This document shows, one piece after another, positions 15,031 to 23,109 of a DNA stretch of 33,660 bases. The DNA comes from an uncultured Erysipelotrichaceae bacterium (GTDB taxonomy: Bacteria > Bacillota_I > Bacilli_A > Erysipelotrichales > Erysipelotrichaceae). Below the pieces are notes generated by a model. It ran no database searches. It had not been told where the DNA came from and saw nothing but the letters and a program-made list of their open reading frames with translations. The stretch covers positions 1-33,660 of the forward strand of contig CALVGQ010000066.1 of the NCBI GenBank assembly GCA_944327135.1, given 5' to 3'. Position 1 is the stretch's first letter. Every line of letters starts with the position of its first letter. The position numbers and the translations under genes are program-made.

Positions 15031-15830
15031 CCTCCTTGAATAACGATTCGATCAAGGGCTTTTTTCATCATTTTTTTCCCAAGAAGGATCAGGATGACCG
15101 CCCAAAAAAGTTGCAGACCTAAGATATTCAGCCATTCTGTTTGTAGGATTTCTCCGATAACGATGCGCAGCGGAGCATTTTGCATCGATGCAAAGGGGAG
15201 CCATTCAATTAGAAAACGAATCGAATCTGGTAAAAAGGGAAGCGGGATTAATGCCCCGGACAGAAATTCGACCATTGTGACGGCAATCATTCGGATTCCC
15301 ATTGCCGAAAGAGTATAGAAGGCACTGATATAGATCAGCATGCAAAAAGCAACTACATTGATCCATGCCAGCAGTAACGAAAGCAGAAAGATCAACAACG
15401 GAAGCGGGGCTGTCGGAAGAACCAGTGAATAGGGGAAGGGCAGCACGCTGGCTATTAGAAAAAGCGGAAAACAACGCAAAACCGTTTTGGCAAGGCGAAC
15501 AGCCATGCTGCGAATAAACCAAAAATCATATAAATCCATGGGACGAACCAGTTCATAGGCAATGGATCCCTGATGAATTAGATCGAAGAGCTCATTTTCC
15601 ATGGACCAGATCATGAACAAGGCCAGAAAACCTTGTTGCAGCCAAATATAACTGGAAAGCTGTGAAAAGCTCATTGGAAAAGCCTCTGGATTGGTTTGAT
15701 AAAAGGCGTGATAAAGAAGGATCGAAAGACTGCCCCAGGCAAATTGCGTGATGATCCCGGCAAATGCAGCTGTACGGTATTGAAGACCGATCAAAAAACG
15801 AAGTTTGAATAAAGCTCCTATTTTTTTCAT
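15027..15830 (-). CDS. ABC-2 type permease, first subunit
   Basis: A 267-residue membrane protein with about six helices, beginning MKKIGALFKLRF. The central segment FDLIHQGSIAYELVRPMDLY is equivalent to the INKGELDRMMVRPKS segment of its partner, which shows the two are related and form a pair of the ABC2_membrane_6/YadH-like type. GALIPLPFLPDSIRFL and LPFASMQNAPLRI are typical of the family's last helices. The start follows an AAGGAGTC ribosome binding site, 10 bp after the ATPase stop. No gene symbol is justified, because substrate cannot be read from sequence. Confidence 0.85.
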   Translation of the reverse strand: MKKIGALFKLRFLIGLQYRTAAFAGIITQFAWGSLSILLYHAFYQTNPEAFPMSFSQLSSYIWLQQGFLALFMIWSMENELFDLIHQGSIAYELVRPMDLYDFWFIRSMAVRLAKTVLRCFPLFLIASVLPFPYSLVLPTAPLPLLIFLLSLLLAWINVVAFCMLIYISAFYTLSAMGIRMIAVTMVEFLSGALIPLPFLPDSIRFLIEWLPFASMQNAPLRIVIGEILQTEWLNILGLQLFWAVILILLGKKMMKKALDRIVIQGG

Positions 15831-15840
15831 GACAGACTCC

Positions 15841-16815
15841 TTAAATGATGTTGTATTGCTGATAAAGCTGGGCTACAATTTCTTCAATGCTGTTTTCTTC
15901 AACTGCTAAATCTTCAATGCCTCCATTCTGGCTGAGCTGAAGCAACAGTTGATTCAATGAACAGGACTTAAGATCCAAACGCAGACGGGTTCTGTATTCA
16001 GTTTGTTCAAGTATCTTTGCTCCTTTTGGTAAGATGATGGGCTCCGCAGTACGAAAGGAAACTTCTTTAATGTGACCAAAGCGGTGACGAAGTTCTTCCA
16101 ATGAGCCATCAAGCAGCAATTTTCCTTTTCCAACCAGCAAAATTCTTGTGCTTAATGATTCAATATCTTTCATATCATGGGTAGTCAGGATCACTGTTGT
16201 GCTGCGTCGCTGATTCAATTCGCGGATAAAACGTCTGACAGCCGTTTTACTGATAGCATCCAGACCGATTGTAGGCTCATCCAAGAAAAGAATTTGTGGA
16301 CGGTGCAGCAAAGCAGCGGCAATCTCACATCGCATACGCTGTCCTAAAGAAAGCTGACGCACCGGGACAGGAAGAAGTTCTTTTAATGACAGCATCTGAA
16401 TCAATTCTTGCAGTGAATCAAGATATTCATGAGGGCTCAGATCATAGAGATCTTTCAGCAGGCCATAAGTATCTTCTACAGGGACATCCCAGAACAGCTG
16501 AGAGCGCTGTCCTAAAACAACCCCTATCTTTTTTACGTACTCTTTGCGTGATTTCCAAGGGCAGTATTGCAGGACGGTACATGTTCCGCTGTCTGGAACC
16601 AGTATACCACTTAGAATTTTAATTGTCGTGCTTTTGCCAGCACCATTTGGCCCGATCATGCCGACGATTTCTCCGGTTTCAATCGTGAAGCTCAGATCAT
16701 CCAGAGCTTGAATGTTTTCACTTTTTCCTACAAAAAAAGATCTGAGACTGGACTTCAGACCGGCTTGACGTTTTCGAATTTGGAATGATTTGGAGAGATG
16801 TTCCACTTGTATCAT
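15841..16815 (-). CDS. ABC exporter ATP-binding protein
   Basis: A 324-residue nucleotide-binding protein. The ABC domain (about 1-240) has Walker A GPNGAGKST, a Q-loop in VVLGQRSQLFW, signature LSLGQRMR, Walker B ILFLDEP, a D-loop GLDA and an H-loop TTHD. The C-terminal extension (about 240-324) looks like the regulatory tail seen in many ABC-2 exporter ATPases. LGQRSQLFWD is typical of the subgroup that pairs with DUF990-type permeases. The start at 16815 has a perfect AAAGGAGG binding site; an in-frame ATG at 16836 would put that site inside the gene, so it was not used. The first gene of the operon, transcribed from a promoter with an adjacent inverted repeat. Confidence 0.9.
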   Translation of the reverse strand: MIQVEHLSKSFQIRKRQAGLKSSLRSFFVGKSENIQALDDLSFTIETGEIVGMIGPNGAGKSTTIKILSGILVPDSGTCTVLQYCPWKSRKEYVKKIGVVLGQRSQLFWDVPVEDTYGLLKDLYDLSPHEYLDSLQELIQMLSLKELLPVPVRQLSLGQRMRCEIAAALLHRPQILFLDEPTIGLDAISKTAVRRFIRELNQRRSTTVILTTHDMKDIESLSTRILLVGKGKLLLDGSLEELRHRFGHIKEVSFRTAEPIILPKGAKILEQTEYRTRLRLDLKSCSLNQLLLQLSQNGGIEDLAVEENSIEEIVAQLYQQYNII

Positions 16816-16920
16816 TGTGCTTCCTCCTTTAAACAAGTGGGCGTAAAACAGCGGACAATTTTCATGGAAATGTCATCCTTAAACGTCTCTTCTTCATGCA
16901 TGCCTTATGACATGGATGGA

Positions 16921-16946
16921 TTTGATTGAAATGCTTTTCAATCAAA
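16921..16946. promoter_or_regulatory. 11-bp perfect inverted repeat, operator candidate
   Basis: TTTGATTGAAA (16921-16931), four bases, then TTTCAATCAAA (16936-16946). There is no T-run on either strand, so it is not a terminator. It begins about 8 bp downstream of the ABC operon -10 on the minus strand, where a bound dimeric repressor would block transcription start. No MarR, TetR or GntR regulator gene lies in the window. Confidence 0.55.
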
Positions 16947-16954
16947 GGGATTAT

Positions 16955-16984
16955 ATTGTATCGTATCCAGAAGTGGTTTGACAA
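16955..16984 (-). promoter_or_regulatory. promoter of the ABC-2 exporter operon
   Basis: On the minus strand, TTGTCA (16984-16979), 18-bp spacer, TACAAT (16960-16955). An overlapping TATAAT lies slightly further downstream. The inverted repeat at 16921-16946 follows at once. Confidence 0.65.
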
Positions 16985-17072
16985 GCTTTTTCTGTTGCAG
17001 AAAAAGGGAATTTTTTTATGAGGAAAGAAAGGCATGTTCAAAGTGTTTTTGAAAAAAATGGGCGAATTATGA

Positions 17073-17101
17073 TTGCAATTTTTAGATCATTTCGATATAA
17101 T
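17073..17101 (+). promoter_or_regulatory. promoter for rpsU
   Basis: TTGCAA (17073-17078), 17-bp spacer, perfect TATAAT (17096-17101), 35 bp before the rpsU start codon. Confidence 0.8.
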
Positions 17102-17135
17102 ATACATGCTTGTAATGAAGAAGGGAGGGTTAGTC

Positions 17136-17315
17136 GTGCCAAAAGTCGTATTGAAAGAGAATGAAGTACTGGATGATGCTTTGAGACGCTTTAAACGTCA
17201 GGTATCTCGTAACGGAACCCTTGCCGAAGCTCGTAAGAGAGAATTTTACGTTAAACCAGGAATCAAGCGGAAACTGAAATCAGAAGCTGCAAGAAAAGCA
17301 CGTCGTTCTAAATAA
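17136..17315 (+). CDS. rpsU: 30S ribosomal protein S21
   Basis: A 59-residue very basic protein starting PKVVLKENE after the initiator, with [18 protein letters not shown] and the Lys/Arg-rich tail of S21, which binds the small subunit platform near the 16S 3' end. The start is a GTG at 17136 preceded by an excellent AAGGGAGGG site. Longer reading from 17073 would begin at the -35 promoter element and is rejected. It is transcribed from its own promoter and ends in a terminator immediately after the stop, so read-through to yqfC is limited. In Bacillus rpsU also lies upstream of yqfC-yqfD-phoH. Confidence 0.96.
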   Translation: MPKVVLKENEVLDDALRRFKRQVSRNGTLAEARKREFYVKPGIKRKLKSEAARKARRSK

Positions 17316-17340
17316 GGAAGTCTTTGGACTTCCTTTTTTA
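17314..17340 (+). terminator. terminator after rpsU
   Basis: GGAAGTC (17316-17322) and GACTTCC (17327-17333) form a stem extended by AA/TT, followed by a T-run from 17334. It overlaps the rpsU stop. Confidence 0.88.
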
Positions 17341-17440
17341 TGTATTCTCTTTTCTTGAAATGATGAGAATGCTTGTGATTTCCTTCTTTTTCTGATAAAT
17401 CTGCTTTTTAGTGCATATCCTTTATGGAAAGGAGCACCTC

Positions 17441-17638
17441 ATGATTACGATTTCAGAAAAAAGAGCTAGCATAGAAAAATTTGATTCGCTTGTCTCTGTT
17501 ACGGAAACAGCCATGGTTTTTCAGCTTCCCCGGAAAAAAATGAGTATTTTTGGCAAACACTTAAAGGTCATCCTTTTTACCAGTGAAGAAGTGTGGATTG
17601 AAGGAGAGATTGATCAGGTGATCCTGAATGAACGATAG
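17441..17638 (+). CDS. yqfC: YqfC/YabP-family sporulation-associated protein
   Basis: A 65-residue protein consisting almost only of the YabP/YqfC domain: RASIEKFDSLVSVTETAMVFQL, then LKVILFTSEEVWIEGEI, ending shortly after. The closing V-x-IEGEI strand and the position immediately upstream of yqfD are the main evidence. In Bacillus the yqfC-yqfD pair is expressed in the mother cell during sporulation, so the gene suggests a spore-forming ancestor or organism. It is shorter than the Bacillus protein (about 93 residues), lacking the N-terminal extension. The start at 17441 follows AAAGGAGCACC; a TTG-led extension to 17411 has no binding site. It overlaps yqfD by 11 bp. Confidence 0.75.
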   Translation: MITISEKRASIEKFDSLVSVTETAMVFQLPRKKMSIFGKHLKVILFTSEEVWIEGEIDQVILNER

Positions 17639-18578
17639 ATTTCAATTTTTTTTCGGATTGGATTATTATTGCCTGCAGCTTCCGCTGGGATATTTTCTCA
17701 ATGTCTGCAAGCGCCATCAGCTTACGGTCTATCATTGTAGTCAGACTAGAAAAGGGCTTTTCTTTTATGCACCAATTATTCAGCAAAAACGATTCAAAAG
17801 TGTATTTCCAGAGATAGAGCATTTAAAAACAGTGGGCTGCGTAGGATTCCTTTTCCGTCAGATGCGACAGCCATTTCGAATTTTTCTTTTGTTTTGGTGT
17901 GCTTTTCTTTATCAGATGCTCTCACATACAATTTTTTCGATTGATTATCAGTCTACCCGTCCTGCGGTTACAGAAAAAATTGAGCAATTTTTGCAAGAGG
18001 AAGGATACGCTGTTCCATTCTTGGTTTGGAATGATGATTTTGAGTACCAGCTGAAAGAAAAAATACGTTCCGCATTTCAAACGGAAATTGCTTGGATCGA
18101 GGTGACTCGAGATGCCAGCCGTCTCCACATTGCCTTCAATGATAAACGCTATGGGGAAATCAGTACTCCCAGTACAGAGCCACTGATTGCGACAAAAGAT
18201 GCCATGATCGTACGCTTCGATGTAACACAAGGAGAAAAATTGGTTAAGCTGAATCAAATTGTTTCTCGTGGGGATGTATTAGTTGATCATCTTTTGATTG
18301 ATGCCTATGGTGAAGTTCATTCTATTTTTGTAGAAGGAAAGGTATGGGGAAAGACCTGGACGACAGTAACCAGTTCATTGACTATTTCAGAAGACCTTCC
18401 TTTTTTGGAACCGTTCCATTTTCTTCGCCTTTTGATGGATTGCCGCAGGCAAATCGAACCTGAAATCAGCGAAGGAGAGCAGATTCTATCAGAAAATATT
18501 TTACAATTTACCCGTGAAGGAAGTACAATAACAATGAAAGTACATTATACTTGTCTGGAGGATATTACCAGACCTTAG
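17628..18578 (+). CDS. yqfD: YqfD-family sporulation membrane protein
   Basis: A 316-residue protein with a short cytoplasmic N-terminus, one clear membrane helix (about residues 84-106, FRIFLLFWCAFLYQM) and a long region expected outside it. The diagnostic YqfD block is present: LIATKDAMIVRFDVTQGEKL, then NQIVSRGDVLVD, resembling the family's ATKDGxIxRxxVxxGxPxVKxGDxVxKGDxLV. A second conserved piece, VWGKTWTT, follows. The Bacillus homologue is about 398 residues, so this is a compact version. It overlaps yqfC at its start and phoH follows after 14 bp, as in other Firmicutes. The function is tied to sporulation in Bacillus, but the mechanism is not established. Confidence 0.85.
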   Translation: MNDRFQFFFGLDYYCLQLPLGYFLNVCKRHQLTVYHCSQTRKGLFFYAPIIQQKRFKSVFPEIEHLKTVGCVGFLFRQMRQPFRIFLLFWCAFLYQMLSHTIFSIDYQSTRPAVTEKIEQFLQEEGYAVPFLVWNDDFEYQLKEKIRSAFQTEIAWIEVTRDASRLHIAFNDKRYGEISTPSTEPLIATKDAMIVRFDVTQGEKLVKLNQIVSRGDVLVDHLLIDAYGEVHSIFVEGKVWGKTWTTVTSSLTISEDLPFLEPFHFLRLLMDCRRQIEPEISEGEQILSENILQFTREGSTITMKVHYTCLEDITRP

Positions 18579-18592
18579 ATGGAGGAAATGAA

Positions 18593-19555
18593 TTGTCACA
18601 GCAAACAAAAATCACATTAGAGGGATTGACCGATAAGCAGGCAATGGAGCTGATTGGAAACCAAGACAGCAATTTGCGAGTTCTTAGTGAATTTACTGGG
18701 ATATCGATCATCGTTCGAGGAGAAGAATTTATTCTGATTGATTGTCCAAAAGCTAAAGCGGAGCAAATCGAGCAGGTGCTGCGGGCGCTGTTTGTGCTTG
18801 TTCAAAAAAATATACGAATTACTGAGCGGGATGTGATTTATGCCTGTCGACGGGCAGCGAAAAATTTGGAATTGAATCTTGATGCCCTTTTTTCTAAAGT
18901 GGTTGGAAAAACCCTTAGCGGCCGTATCATCAGTCCGAAAACCTTAGGACAATATCAGTTTGTAGAAGCGATGGAAGAAAAGGAAATCGTTTTTGCGATT
19001 GGTCCGGCTGGAACGGGAAAAACTTATCTGGCTGTGGTATATGCGGTAAGTCTGCTGAAAAAAGGAGAAGTGAAACGAATTGTGCTGACTCGGCCGGCAG
19101 TGGAAGCGGGAGAAAATCTGGGATTTCTTCCGGGGGATCTGAAAGAAAAAGTCGATCCGTATCTGCGTCCGCTTTATGACGCACTTTATGCTATGCTCGG
19201 ACAGGAAAATTGTGAAAAATACATGGAAAAAGGAATCATTGAAATTGCCCCATTGGCTTATATGCGAGGAAGAACATTGGAAGATGCATTTGTGATCTTG
19301 GATGAAGCGCAGAATACAACCTCTGCTCAAATGAAGATGTTTCTGACCCGGCTGGGCTTTCGTTCACGAATGGTGATTACAGGGGATATCACCCAGGTCG
19401 ATCTGGCAAAAGGGGTTCGCAGCGGATTGCTCGATGCTCGTCAGATGCTTCAGGGGATACAGGAAATTGCTATTCTGGAGTTGAGCAGCGACGATGTGGT
19501 TCGTCATCCGCTTGTTCAGAAGATTATTGAAAGATATGCGCAGAAAGGAGTTTAA
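18593..19555 (+). CDS. phoH: PhoH-family ATPase
   Basis: A 320-residue cytosolic P-loop NTPase. An N-terminal KH-like part (about 1-100) precedes the PhoH domain with Walker A GPAGTGKT at 137-144, the conserved LTRPAVEAGENLGFLPGD loop and Walker B VILDEAQNTT. The SRMVITGDITQVDL and SSDDVVRHPLV motifs match PhoH/YbeZ. In other bacteria this protein works with YbeY in RNA metabolism. The chosen start is TTG at 18593, with GGAGGA 7 bp upstream; a longer reading from TTG at 18551 lies inside yqfD and lacks a binding site. phoP begins 2 bp after its stop, so phoH and the two-component genes are probably co-transcribed. Confidence 0.93.
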   Translation: MSQQTKITLEGLTDKQAMELIGNQDSNLRVLSEFTGISIIVRGEEFILIDCPKAKAEQIEQVLRALFVLVQKNIRITERDVIYACRRAAKNLELNLDALFSKVVGKTLSGRIISPKTLGQYQFVEAMEEKEIVFAIGPAGTGKTYLAVVYAVSLLKKGEVKRIVLTRPAVEAGENLGFLPGDLKEKVDPYLRPLYDALYAMLGQENCEKYMEKGIIEIAPLAYMRGRTLEDAFVILDEAQNTTSAQMKMFLTRLGFRSRMVITGDITQVDLAKGVRSGLLDARQMLQGIQEIAILELSSDDVVRHPLVQKIIERYAQKGV

Positions 19556-19557
19556 AA

Positions 19558-20238
19558 ATGGCAAAAATTTTGCTTGTTGAAGATGAAGAAAGCATTCGCA
19601 AATTAATCAGCTATGATTTAAAAATGGCTCGTTACGAAGCAGTTTTGTGTGAAGATGGGCAGCAGGCTCTGGAAAAAGGGCTCAATGAAACGTTTGATCT
19701 TATGATCATTGACTGGATGCTTCCGTATCTGAGTGGGATTGATCTGGTTCGACAGTTCCGCCAGAAAGGCATCGATAGTGTCATTATCATGCTGACTGCC
19801 AAAGATGAAGAAGAGGATATTCTGGATGCCTTTGAGGCGGGAGTAGATGATTATGTTACTAAACCGTTTTCCCCGCGGCAGCTGCTTGCCCGAATTCAGG
19901 CTCATATGAAACGGCTTGCTAAGCCTGCGCCGACAGTATTAAAGGTTGCTGATGTAGAGCTGAATCAGACGCAGCGAGAGGTGCGTGTTGCTGGCCAGCC
20001 GATTGAGCTGACGAAGAAGGAATTTGAGCTGCTGGAATATTTAATGCGCAATCCGAAAATGGTTTTGACGCGGGATAACATTTTGAATGAGATATGGGAT
20101 TTTGATTATGATGGAGATACACGGATCGTGGACGTGCATATTTTTAAACTTCGCAGTAAACTTCAGGGCAGCCAAGTGATGATCAAATCCATGCGGGGAG
20201 TTGGTTACTCCTTGGAAATCAATCATGAAAATCACTGA
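19558..20238 (+). CDS. phoP: PhoP/PhoB-like response regulator
   Basis: A 226-residue OmpR/PhoB-family regulator. The receiver domain (1-120) has acidic residues E8/D9, the phosphorylation site D52 in LMIIDWMLP, T81 in MLTAKD and K103 in YVTKPFSP. The C-terminal winged helix (about 128-226) has ELTKKEFELLEYLM, DTRIVDVHI and MRGVGYSL, the usual recognition-helix and wing elements. The assignment to phosphate control rests on context: it pairs with a PhoR-like kinase, sits upstream of pst-phoU, and PhoP-type direct repeats lie before pstS and one Na/Pi gene. An AGAAAGGAG site precedes it inside the phoH end. The kinase gene overlaps its 3' end by 14 bp. Confidence 0.88.
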   Translation: MAKILLVEDEESIRKLISYDLKMARYEAVLCEDGQQALEKGLNETFDLMIIDWMLPYLSGIDLVRQFRQKGIDSVIIMLTAKDEEEDILDAFEAGVDDYVTKPFSPRQLLARIQAHMKRLAKPAPTVLKVADVELNQTQREVRVAGQPIELTKKEFELLEYLMRNPKMVLTRDNILNEIWDFDYDGDTRIVDVHIFKLRSKLQGSQVMIKSMRGVGYSLEINHENH

Positions 20239-21448
20239 TTTTCTGCTTGTTCCGCTGGTGGCTTTTTTGATCCTGCTGTTTTCTTCAACGATTTCCTTTT
20301 CACTGTTTTCAGTGGTGTTGATTCTAACGGCTGCTGCCAGTTATGAATTGTATGTGATTCATCGCCGGTTGACCCAAAATTTTAAGCAACAAGAGCGTTC
20401 TTTTATCAGTAAGCTTGAAGGAACTGCTAAAGATATGCATCTGGTTGAAAGCCAGTTGGAGACAGTTTTTAATAATATTCCTTCCCCTTTGGCTTTATTG
20501 GATACGTATGGGCAGCTGGTTTTAGTTAATCACAGTTTCGACCGATTTCTTAAGGCAGTCCCTTCCAAGCTGCTGGATTATCGGGATGAACTAATTGATC
20601 CGGCAATTCGGCTGTTTTTGAAAGAGTCTTATTTAACAGAGAAGGCCATTGTTCGCAATGTGGATTTTAATGGCATTGATTTTCAGTGTTTGTCAGTGCC
20701 GATTCAGGAAAATAGTCGTTACGCCGGCTGTCTTTTGATTTTTCAGGATATCACTCAGGCGGTAGAAAAAGAACGGATGCAGAAACGTTTTATTGCGGAT
20801 GCTTCCCACGAACTGAAAACACCGATCGCGGCAATCAAAGGAATGATTGAAATTTTAAATCGCCGTGATTTTGATGATGAAGAAGTGATGCGGGATTTTC
20901 ATCTGCAGATTGAAAAAGAGACCCATCGGCTGGAACGAATCGTGAGTGATCTATTACAGCTATCGCGGTTAAGCGCAGGACAAATCCTGCTTCAAAAGGA
21001 AGCGGTTAATGTGACCGAGCTGATTGAGAATGTTATTCATGAAATTCCGATTTCAGAGAAAAAAGGCATCGAGATTCAAGTTCACTCGACGATTCAGTCT
21101 TTGGTCTGGCTGGACCGTGATCGGATCCATCAGGTCATCGGTAATTTATTAAAAAACGCCTGTCTGCATAGTGGTGCAACGGAGGTCATGATTACTGTTT
21201 TTGAATTGGAAAAAGAGATCGAAATACAAATTCATGACAATGGATGCGGAATTAGTGCTACAGATCTTGAACATATATTTGAACGATTTTATCGGGTGGA
21301 TACGCACCGGGCTCGCTCCAGCGGAGGCTCAGGATTAGGTTTGGCGATTGTAAAATCAATTGTCAACGCCCACCATGGTGAGGTAAAGGTACTAAGTGAG
21401 GTGGGGAAAGGAACACAGTTTAACCTGACTTTGCCTAAGGAACAATAA
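20225..21448 (+). CDS. phoR: PhoR-like sensor histidine kinase
   Basis: A 407-residue membrane histidine kinase. Two hydrophobic segments (about 6-22 and 25-42) are separated by only a few residues, so it has practically no extracellular sensor domain. A PAS-like domain follows (about 75-180, NNIPSPLALLDTYGQLVLVN). The dimerisation/phospho-acceptor helix carries ADASHELKTP with H195. The ATPase domain has N-box QVIGNLLKNACLHSG, G1 DNGCGIS, F-box IFERFYRVD and G2 GGSGLGLAIV. The minimal-sensor architecture resembles E. coli PhoR, which reads the Pst-PhoU complex rather than free phosphate. The ATG at 20225 overlaps phoP; its ribosome binding site is weak, suggesting coupling. Confidence 0.87.
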   Translation: MKITDFLLVPLVAFLILLFSSTISFSLFSVVLILTAAASYELYVIHRRLTQNFKQQERSFISKLEGTAKDMHLVESQLETVFNNIPSPLALLDTYGQLVLVNHSFDRFLKAVPSKLLDYRDELIDPAIRLFLKESYLTEKAIVRNVDFNGIDFQCLSVPIQENSRYAGCLLIFQDITQAVEKERMQKRFIADASHELKTPIAAIKGMIEILNRRDFDDEEVMRDFHLQIEKETHRLERIVSDLLQLSRLSAGQILLQKEAVNVTELIENVIHEIPISEKKGIEIQVHSTIQSLVWLDRDRIHQVIGNLLKNACLHSGATEVMITVFELEKEIEIQIHDNGCGISATDLEHIFERFYRVDTHRARSSGGSGLGLAIVKSIVNAHHGEVKVLSEVGKGTQFNLTLPKEQ

Positions 21449-21554
21449 AAATTCATTTAATTTTAACTGAAAAAAAAGAAAATATTGATGCTTTCAAGAG
21501 AGAATGATCCGATAATTATAAAGTCCTGAAGAGGATTCAGGATCTTCCCAAAAT

Positions 21555-21582
21555 GAGGAAATCCGCAAGGATTTTCTTTTTT
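21555..21582 (+). terminator. terminator downstream of phoR
   Basis: AGGAAATCC (21556-21564) pairs with GGATTTTCTT (21569-21578, two G-U pairs) around a GCAA loop, followed by TTTT. It lies about 110 bp after the phoR stop. Another hairpin, TCCTGAA/TTCAGGA at 21524-21542, lies between them. Confidence 0.6.
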
Positions 21583-21686
21583 GGATGCTAAAGGAAAAAC
21601 ATTCTTTGATTGCTTCAAATCCTTTCTGGGTTTTAAAATCTGGAACGTTGAAAAAAATAAAGGATAGATCTCAGTTCTTTTTTCTA

Positions 21687-21717
21687 TAAAAAAACCCAAA
21701 GAACGCGGTTCTTTGGG
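21687..21717 (-). terminator. terminator of the ArsB/NhaD-type transporter gene
   Basis: A perfect 10-bp stem CCCAAAGAAC/GTTCTTTGGG (21695-21717) with a 3-base loop, followed on the minus strand by seven T (21694-21688). It lies 13 bp after the stop at 21731. Confidence 0.92.
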
Positions 21718-21730
21718 CGATGAGGCTGAT

Positions 21731-22999
21731 TTATGCCATGTATATCATCCAGGTAAGAAAATATCCGGTAATCACTGCGGCCATTGTGAAAGGAATACTA
21801 ATTTTCATGAAGTGACTTGCTGCAACTTCATAGCCTTCCTTTCGCAAGATTCCTAAAGAGGTGATGTTGGCCGAAGCGCCAATCGGAGTCAGATTACCTC
21901 CTAGGGTCGCTCCAACCAAAAGGCCAAAATAAAGGATTGTAGGATCGATATTCAGCAAGGAACCGATTCCGGAAGCTACTGGAAGCATGGTGGCGACATA
22001 GGGAATGTTATCAATAAAGGCAGAGAATAAAACAGAGGCAAAAACCAAAAGTGTATAGATTAGAAACAAATTGTCTCCGCTGATACGAATAAAAAGCTCT
22101 GCGATGGCATCAACAACTCCAGCTTCTGTAATTCCTGCCACAACAATAAACAACCCGGCTAAAAGAAGCAAGGTAAAATAATCGATCTCTTTGAAAGTTT
22201 TTTGGACAATTTCGAAAGAACCGGTTTTAAACCAGGCTCGAATGACTCCGATCAGGTAGAACGCCATGCAGATCGTACCGTTGGTAATGGAGGGCTTATC
22301 GGGGATAAAAGATGCCGTAATCAACAGCAGGACAGTTCCTAAAAGGATCCAGCTGGGAAATAAATCGGTAACGATCGTGCGCTCTCCGCAATGGATCTTT
22401 TGTTTCTCATTGCGAAACACGACCCAGAGAACCAAAGTAGAAACGATCGCTCCGATTTCTACAATGAAAAACAGTCCGATTCTGCCGTGATAAACAAAGA
22501 AATCTAAAAAATCCATCCCTGCATAGCCTCCTAGCAAAATCGAAGTCGTATCGCCTACCAAGGTTGCAGCTCCTTGCAGATTGGAAGCGATTGAAATTGC
22601 GATAATGCTGTTGACAGGACTAATATTCAGCTTTTTTGAGATCGTAATTGCTACCGGAGCAATCATCAGCACGGTTGCAACATTGTCCACAAAGGCTGAG
22701 ATGATTCCTGCAAAAAGTGACAAAGCAAGAATGGTCCAGCGGACATCTGGCATTTTTTCAATGATCAGATCAGCCATCAGGGATGGCATTTTGGAATCAA
22801 TAAACAAAGAAACAGAACCCATGGTTCCAGCAATCATCATTAAAACATTCCAGTCAATGGAAGAAAGAAATTGTTCCGCTGGAAGAATATCAAGCAAGAC
22901 AAATAAAAGGGCAGATCCTGCTGCAACATAAGCACGATGCCGTGGTAAACAAAGAAGCAGGATATACGTAATTCCAAATAAGATCAGTGCAGTAAGCAT
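21731..22999 (-). CDS. ArsB/NhaD-type ion transporter
   Basis: A 422-residue polytopic membrane protein of the ion transporter superfamily (CitMHS/ArsB/NhaD). The two internal repeats each have an Asp-Asn helix break: AFVDNVATVLMIAP in the first half and AFIDNIPYVATMLP in the second. The first half also has the LVGDTTSILLGGY segment and the second GATLGGNLTPIGASANI, which bind the transported ion in this superfamily. About eleven helices are expected. The substrate could be Na+/H+, arsenite or a dicarboxylate; GNLTPIGASANI is most like ArsB/NhaD. No arsenate reductase or ArsR is nearby. It lies on the opposite strand between phoR and pstS. It has a GAGGTG ribosome binding site and no phosphate box. 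Confidence 0.85.
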   Translation of the reverse strand: MLTALILFGITYILLLCLPRHRAYVAAGSALLFVLLDILPAEQFLSSIDWNVLMMIAGTMGSVSLFIDSKMPSLMADLIIEKMPDVRWTILALSLFAGIISAFVDNVATVLMIAPVAITISKKLNISPVNSIIAISIASNLQGAATLVGDTTSILLGGYAGMDFLDFFVYHGRIGLFFIVEIGAIVSTLVLWVVFRNEKQKIHCGERTIVTDLFPSWILLGTVLLLITASFIPDKPSITNGTICMAFYLIGVIRAWFKTGSFEIVQKTFKEIDYFTLLLLAGLFIVVAGITEAGVVDAIAELFIRISGDNLFLIYTLLVFASVLFSAFIDNIPYVATMLPVASGIGSLLNIDPTILYFGLLVGATLGGNLTPIGASANITSLGILRKEGYEVAASHFMKISIPFTMAAVITGYFLTWMIYMA

Positions 23000-23030
23000 A
23001 AATGATTCACCTCAAATTCACACAAGCTGA

Positions 23031-23036
23031 ATTATA
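23031..23036 (-). promoter_or_regulatory. -10 element of the ArsB/NhaD-type gene
   Basis: A perfect TATAAT on the minus strand (23036-23031), 32 bp before the start codon. The -35 at 17 bp is poor (TTTATC-like), so confidence is moderate. No TTAACA repeats are present here, unlike the pstS side of the same intergenic region. Confidence 0.5.
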
Positions 23037-23109
23037 CCGTATTTTTTAATGCAGATAAAGAAAAAAAGAAGGTTCTTTTTCTTTTTTTTCATGTCAAAAC
23101 ATTTCCTTT

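Larger units (their letters stand above)
16816..17135. other. 320-bp divergent intergenic region
   Basis: This region separates the minus-strand ABC operon from plus-strand rpsU. It contains the ABC promoter and inverted repeat (16921-16984), the rpsU promoter (17073-17101) and both ribosome binding sites. The about 130-base stretch from the predicted ABC transcription start to its first codon has no recognisable riboswitch or ORF. Confidence 0.7.

Noticed and set aside
17394-17421. SigE-like promoter (GATAAAT-N13-CATATCCT) before yqfC
   Set aside because: The spacing is a base short and the predicted start would fall in the ribosome binding site; match too loose to report as a feature.
21463-21699. 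78-codon minus-strand open frame downstream of phoR
   Set aside because: It starts inside the A-run and stem of a strong terminator, and covers another hairpin; no ribosome binding site.
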